Shown: positions 62,009 to 64,000 of the stretch, in pieces
Layout of the letters: the number at the start of each line of letters is the position of its first letter
Numbering within the stretch: position 1 is the stretch's first letter
Assembly: GCF_019799905.1 (NCBI RefSeq)
Contig: NZ_JABGCI010000009.1
Location: forward strand, 62,001-126,000
DNA: 64,000 bases
Direction: 5' to 3'
Source: Trujillonella endophytica
GTDB taxonomy: Bacteria > Actinomycetota > Actinomycetes > Mycobacteriales > Geodermatophilaceae
Translations under genes and position numbers: made by a program
Notes under the pieces: generated by a model
Database searches by the model: none
What the model was told of the DNA's origin: nothing
What the model saw: only the letters and a program-made list of their open reading frames with translations

Positions 62009-63187
62009 TCAGTGCCAGAGCGAACGCTCGCCGCCCAGCCGGGAGAGGGCGAGGGCCACCTGCAGCGTCCAGCCCCCACGCGGGTCGGTCGCCCAGAAGC
62101 CGGTGAGCTCGGCGGCCCGCTTGAGCCGGTAGCGGACGGTGTTGGGGTGGACGAACAGCGTCCGCGCGCTGGCCTCGAGGTTGCCGCCGCTGGCGAGCAC
62201 CGCGCCGACGGTCTCGAGCACCTCGCCGCCGGCGGCCTGCAGCGGCAGCGCGACGCGCTCCTCGAGCGCCAGCCGGGCCAGGGGGTCGCCGTCCAGGGCG
62301 CGCTCGGGCAGCAGGGCGTCGGCGGGGACCGGCCGCGGGGCGCCCGGCCACGCCGGCGCCGCCCGCAGCCCCGCGAGCGCCGCGGCGGCGGACTCCGGTG
62401 CCCGCGCCAGCCCCTCGACCACCGGCCCGACCACGACCGGTCCGGGCCCGAACTCCTCGGCGACCCGGTCGGCGACCGCGTCGAGGTCCTCCGCCCCGCC
62501 CAGGACGACGACGAGCTGCTCGGCGTGCACCCCGACCAGCGCCTCGCTGCGCATCGAGCGGGCCGCCCGGCGCGCCGCCGCGTGCGCGTCCCGGTCGGAG
62601 GGGGCGGCGCCGACCAGCACGGTGACCGGCGTGGTCACGGCCCAGCCGAGTGCCGCGGCGCGGCCGGGCAGCTCCTCGGAGCGCTCGCCGCGGACCAGCG
62701 CGTCGACCACGAGCGCCTCCAGCCGGGCGTCCCAGGCGCCCCGGTCCTCGGCGAAGGTCGCGTACACGTGCGCGGTGGCGAAGGCGACCTCGCGGCTGAA
62801 CAGCAGCACCGCCACCCGCAGGGAGTCCGCGTCGCCGGGCTCGGCCACCTCCCGGACGTGGTCCTCGAGGACCTCGACGACCACCTTCACCAGGTCCACG
62901 GTCTGCTTGAGCGGCACCGCGCGCACCAGCTCCCGCGGGGCCGCCCCGAACACCTCGCCGGTCAGCCGCGGCGGCCGGTCGGGGTTGCGGCACCACTCGA
63001 CGAGCGACGCGATGCCCGCCTGGGCCACCAGCATCACCCAGGACCGCTGGTCGGCCGGCATCGTGCGGAACCAGGACAGCTGCTCGTCCATCCGGGCGAC
63101 GGCCTGGGTGGCGATGGCGCCGGACGCGCGCTCGAGGCGGCGCAGGGTGCCGGCCGAGGGCCGGGGCGCTGCGGCGCGGTCGTCCAC
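62009..63187 (-). CDS. PucR/CdaR-family transcriptional regulator of the fatty-acid operon (FasR-like)
   Basis: A 392-residue regulator. The N-terminal 190 residues are a helical sensor segment (RLERASGAIATQAVARMDEQ, AGIASLVEWCRNPDRPPR) and the C-terminal HTH of the PucR type reads GNLEASARTLFVHPNTVRYR and LKRAAELTGFWATDPRGGWT. Position directly upstream of fabD on the same strand matches FasR/fabR of Streptomyces, an activator of the fabDHPF operon (established). GTG 63187 is chosen; no good Shine-Dalgarno is seen, so it may be leaderless. Divergent from the PAP2 gene. Confidence 0.88.
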   Translation of the reverse strand: MDDRAAAPRPSAGTLRRLERASGAIATQAVARMDEQLSWFRTMPADQRSWVMLVAQAGIASLVEWCRNPDRPPRLTGEVFGAAPRELVRAVPLKQTVDLVKVVVEVLEDHVREVAEPGDADSLRVAVLLFSREVAFATAHVYATFAEDRGAWDARLEALVVDALVRGERSEELPGRAAALGWAVTTPVTVLVGAAPSDRDAHAAARRAARSMRSEALVGVHAEQLVVVLGGAEDLDAVADRVAEEFGPGPVVVGPVVEGLARAPESAAAALAGLRAAPAWPGAPRPVPADALLPERALDGDPLARLALEERVALPLQAAGGEVLETVGAVLASGGNLEASARTLFVHPNTVRYRLKRAAELTGFWATDPRGGWTLQVALALSRLGGERSLWH

Positions 63188-63232
63188 GCCGGCCAGCGTG
63201 TCACGGGGCGGGCGGTCGGGGAGAGTGGGGCG

Positions 63233-63925
63233 GTGCAGTCGCTCCTGCCCGGCGCTCCCGCGCGGACCTCCCGCCGGGTGCTCGGCGTCGTCGTCGCCGG
63301 GGTCGTCGTGGTGGTCGCCCTGGGCATCGGTGTCCTCGCCGACCTCGATCCGCAGATCCGGTTCGACGCGGCGGTCAGCCGCGCGCTCTACGCCGGCGAC
63401 GACCGGTCGGCCGCCCTGGACGGGCTGCTCGAGGTGCTGACGGCGCCGGGGGTGACCTGGTTCCGCGCCGCGGTGTTCGCGCCGGTGGTGGTCTGGCTGG
63501 TGCTGCAGCGGAGGTGGCGGCCGCTGGCCTGGGTGGTCCCCGCCGTCCTGCTCATCGGCCCGCTGACCGCAGGGCTCAAGGAGGTCGCGGGCCGGGCGCG
63601 GCCGGCGTTCGAGGGCGGGGGGCTGGAGTACGGCAGCCTGAGCTACCCGAGCGGGCACTCGTCGGGCATCGCCACGCTCGTGGTCGTCGGCCTGGTGCTG
63701 GCGTGGCCGCGCCTGGCTCCGGGCGCCCGGCGGGCCGGCGTGGGCCTCGGCGTCGCGCTCGTCGTGCTGGTCGGGCTGACCCGCATGTGGCTAGGCGTGC
63801 ACTTCCTGTCCGACGTCCTGGGCGGATGGGCGCTGGGCACCGCGTGGTCGCTCGGTCTGGCCCTGGTGCTGGGCGGACTGCCGGGGGGTCCCGCCGCCCT
63901 CGCCCCGCGGGATGAGGCCGCGTGA
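63233..63925 (+). CDS. PAP2-family phosphatase (membrane)
   Basis: A 230-residue integral membrane phosphatase. Three PAP2 motifs: KEVAGRARP, SYPSGHSSGIATL and GLTRMWLGVHFLSDVLGGW. Hydrophobic segments are LGVVVAGVVVVVALGIGVLA, AVFAPVVVWLVLQ, VVPAVLLIGPL, LVVVGLVLAWP, VGLGVALVVLVGL and LGTAWSLGLALVLG. It would dephosphorylate lipid phosphates such as phosphatidate or undecaprenyl diphosphate. GTG 63233 with GGGGAG upstream. Overlaps the next start by four bases. Confidence 0.92.
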   Translation: MQSLLPGAPARTSRRVLGVVVAGVVVVVALGIGVLADLDPQIRFDAAVSRALYAGDDRSAALDGLLEVLTAPGVTWFRAAVFAPVVVWLVLQRRWRPLAWVVPAVLLIGPLTAGLKEVAGRARPAFEGGGLEYGSLSYPSGHSSGIATLVVVGLVLAWPRLAPGARRAGVGLGVALVVLVGLTRMWLGVHFLSDVLGGWALGTAWSLGLALVLGGLPGGPAALAPRDEAA

Positions 63926-64000
63926 GCACGCTGGAGTCGAGGGTGCTGGTGGAGAACGCCGACGGCTCGCTCGGGCCGCTGCTGCGGGTGGCCGACGACC
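63922..64000 (+). CDS. Start of an unidentified coupled gene (partial)
   Basis: GTG 63922 overlaps the PAP2 stop (GTGA). Only 26 codons are in the window (VSTLESRVLVENADGSLGPL, then LRVADD). The frame is open to the edge. Coupled translation suggests a shared role with the phosphatase; too short for a family call. Confidence 0.6.
   Translation, partial: MSTLESRVLVENADGSLGPLLRVADD

Overview
The window is about 74% G+C chromosomal DNA from an actinobacterium. Many starts are GTG, four-base stop/start overlaps (GTGA or ATGA) are common, and the gene content (mycofactocin-type SDRs, DUF3145, DUF2505, DUF5872-like, an AcpM-KasA-AccD6 type fatty-acid locus, a mycothiol-type maleylpyruvate isomerase fold protein) is typical of Actinomycetia. 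The style fits Geodermatophilaceae or a close relative, but no 16S rRNA gene is present, so this is inference. No phage, transposase or CRISPR array was seen.

Bases 1-31,400 form a large catabolic island. It holds an acyl-CoA dehydrogenase, an acyl-CoA synthetase, two CoA-transferases, two 3-hydroxyisobutyrate-dehydrogenase-like proteins, two amidohydrolases, two aldehyde dehydrogenases, a P450 with its 3Fe-4S-type ferredoxin and a ferredoxin reductase, a 7Fe-type ferredoxin, a DUF35-thiolase fusion, a two-gene MaoC hydratase pair, a crotonase, two thiolases, a TesB thioesterase and a TetR regulator. The set resembles pathways that oxidise a branched, alicyclic or steroid/terpenoid-type acid and shorten it by beta-oxidation and retro-aldol cleavage. 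The substrate cannot be read from sequence. Two SDRs of the mycofactocin-coupled type and an MftD-like flavoprotein tie the island to mycofactocin redox chemistry, although no mftABCEF genes are present here.

Bases 27,900-36,000 are mixed: a protein with five consecutive XRE helix-turn-helix repeats, a NUDIX hydrolase, an XRE-cupin regulator divergent from a thioredoxin-reductase-like flavoprotein, a methyltransferase and a lipase-like hydrolase. Next comes a small secreted protein and then, at 36,426-39,188, the most unusual locus. It is a four-gene overlapping operon encoding an ECF-type sigma factor fused through a zinc-finger segment to an RsbT-like kinase, then RsbR-, RsbS- and stand-alone RsbU-N-like proteins. 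This is a stressosome-style module whose kinase is physically attached to a sigma factor and which has no PP2C phosphatase in the window.

Bases 39,200-56,300 hold housekeeping and envelope functions: hemerythrin, acyl-CoA dehydrogenase, DinB, a K+ channel, a Ser/Thr kinase divergent from an LppU-like protein, a decayed response regulator, a Pro/Glu repeat protein, membrane proteins, methyltransferase, SDR, tRNA-Met, an M23 peptidase, a diguanylate cyclase and DUF3145.

Bases 56,551-63,187 are a type II fatty-acid synthesis operon on the minus strand: PucR/CdaR-type regulator, fabD (with an extra lipoyl-like C-terminal domain), fabH, acpP, fabF and an AccD-type carboxyltransferase. The window ends with a PAP2 phosphatase and the start of an unidentified coupled gene.
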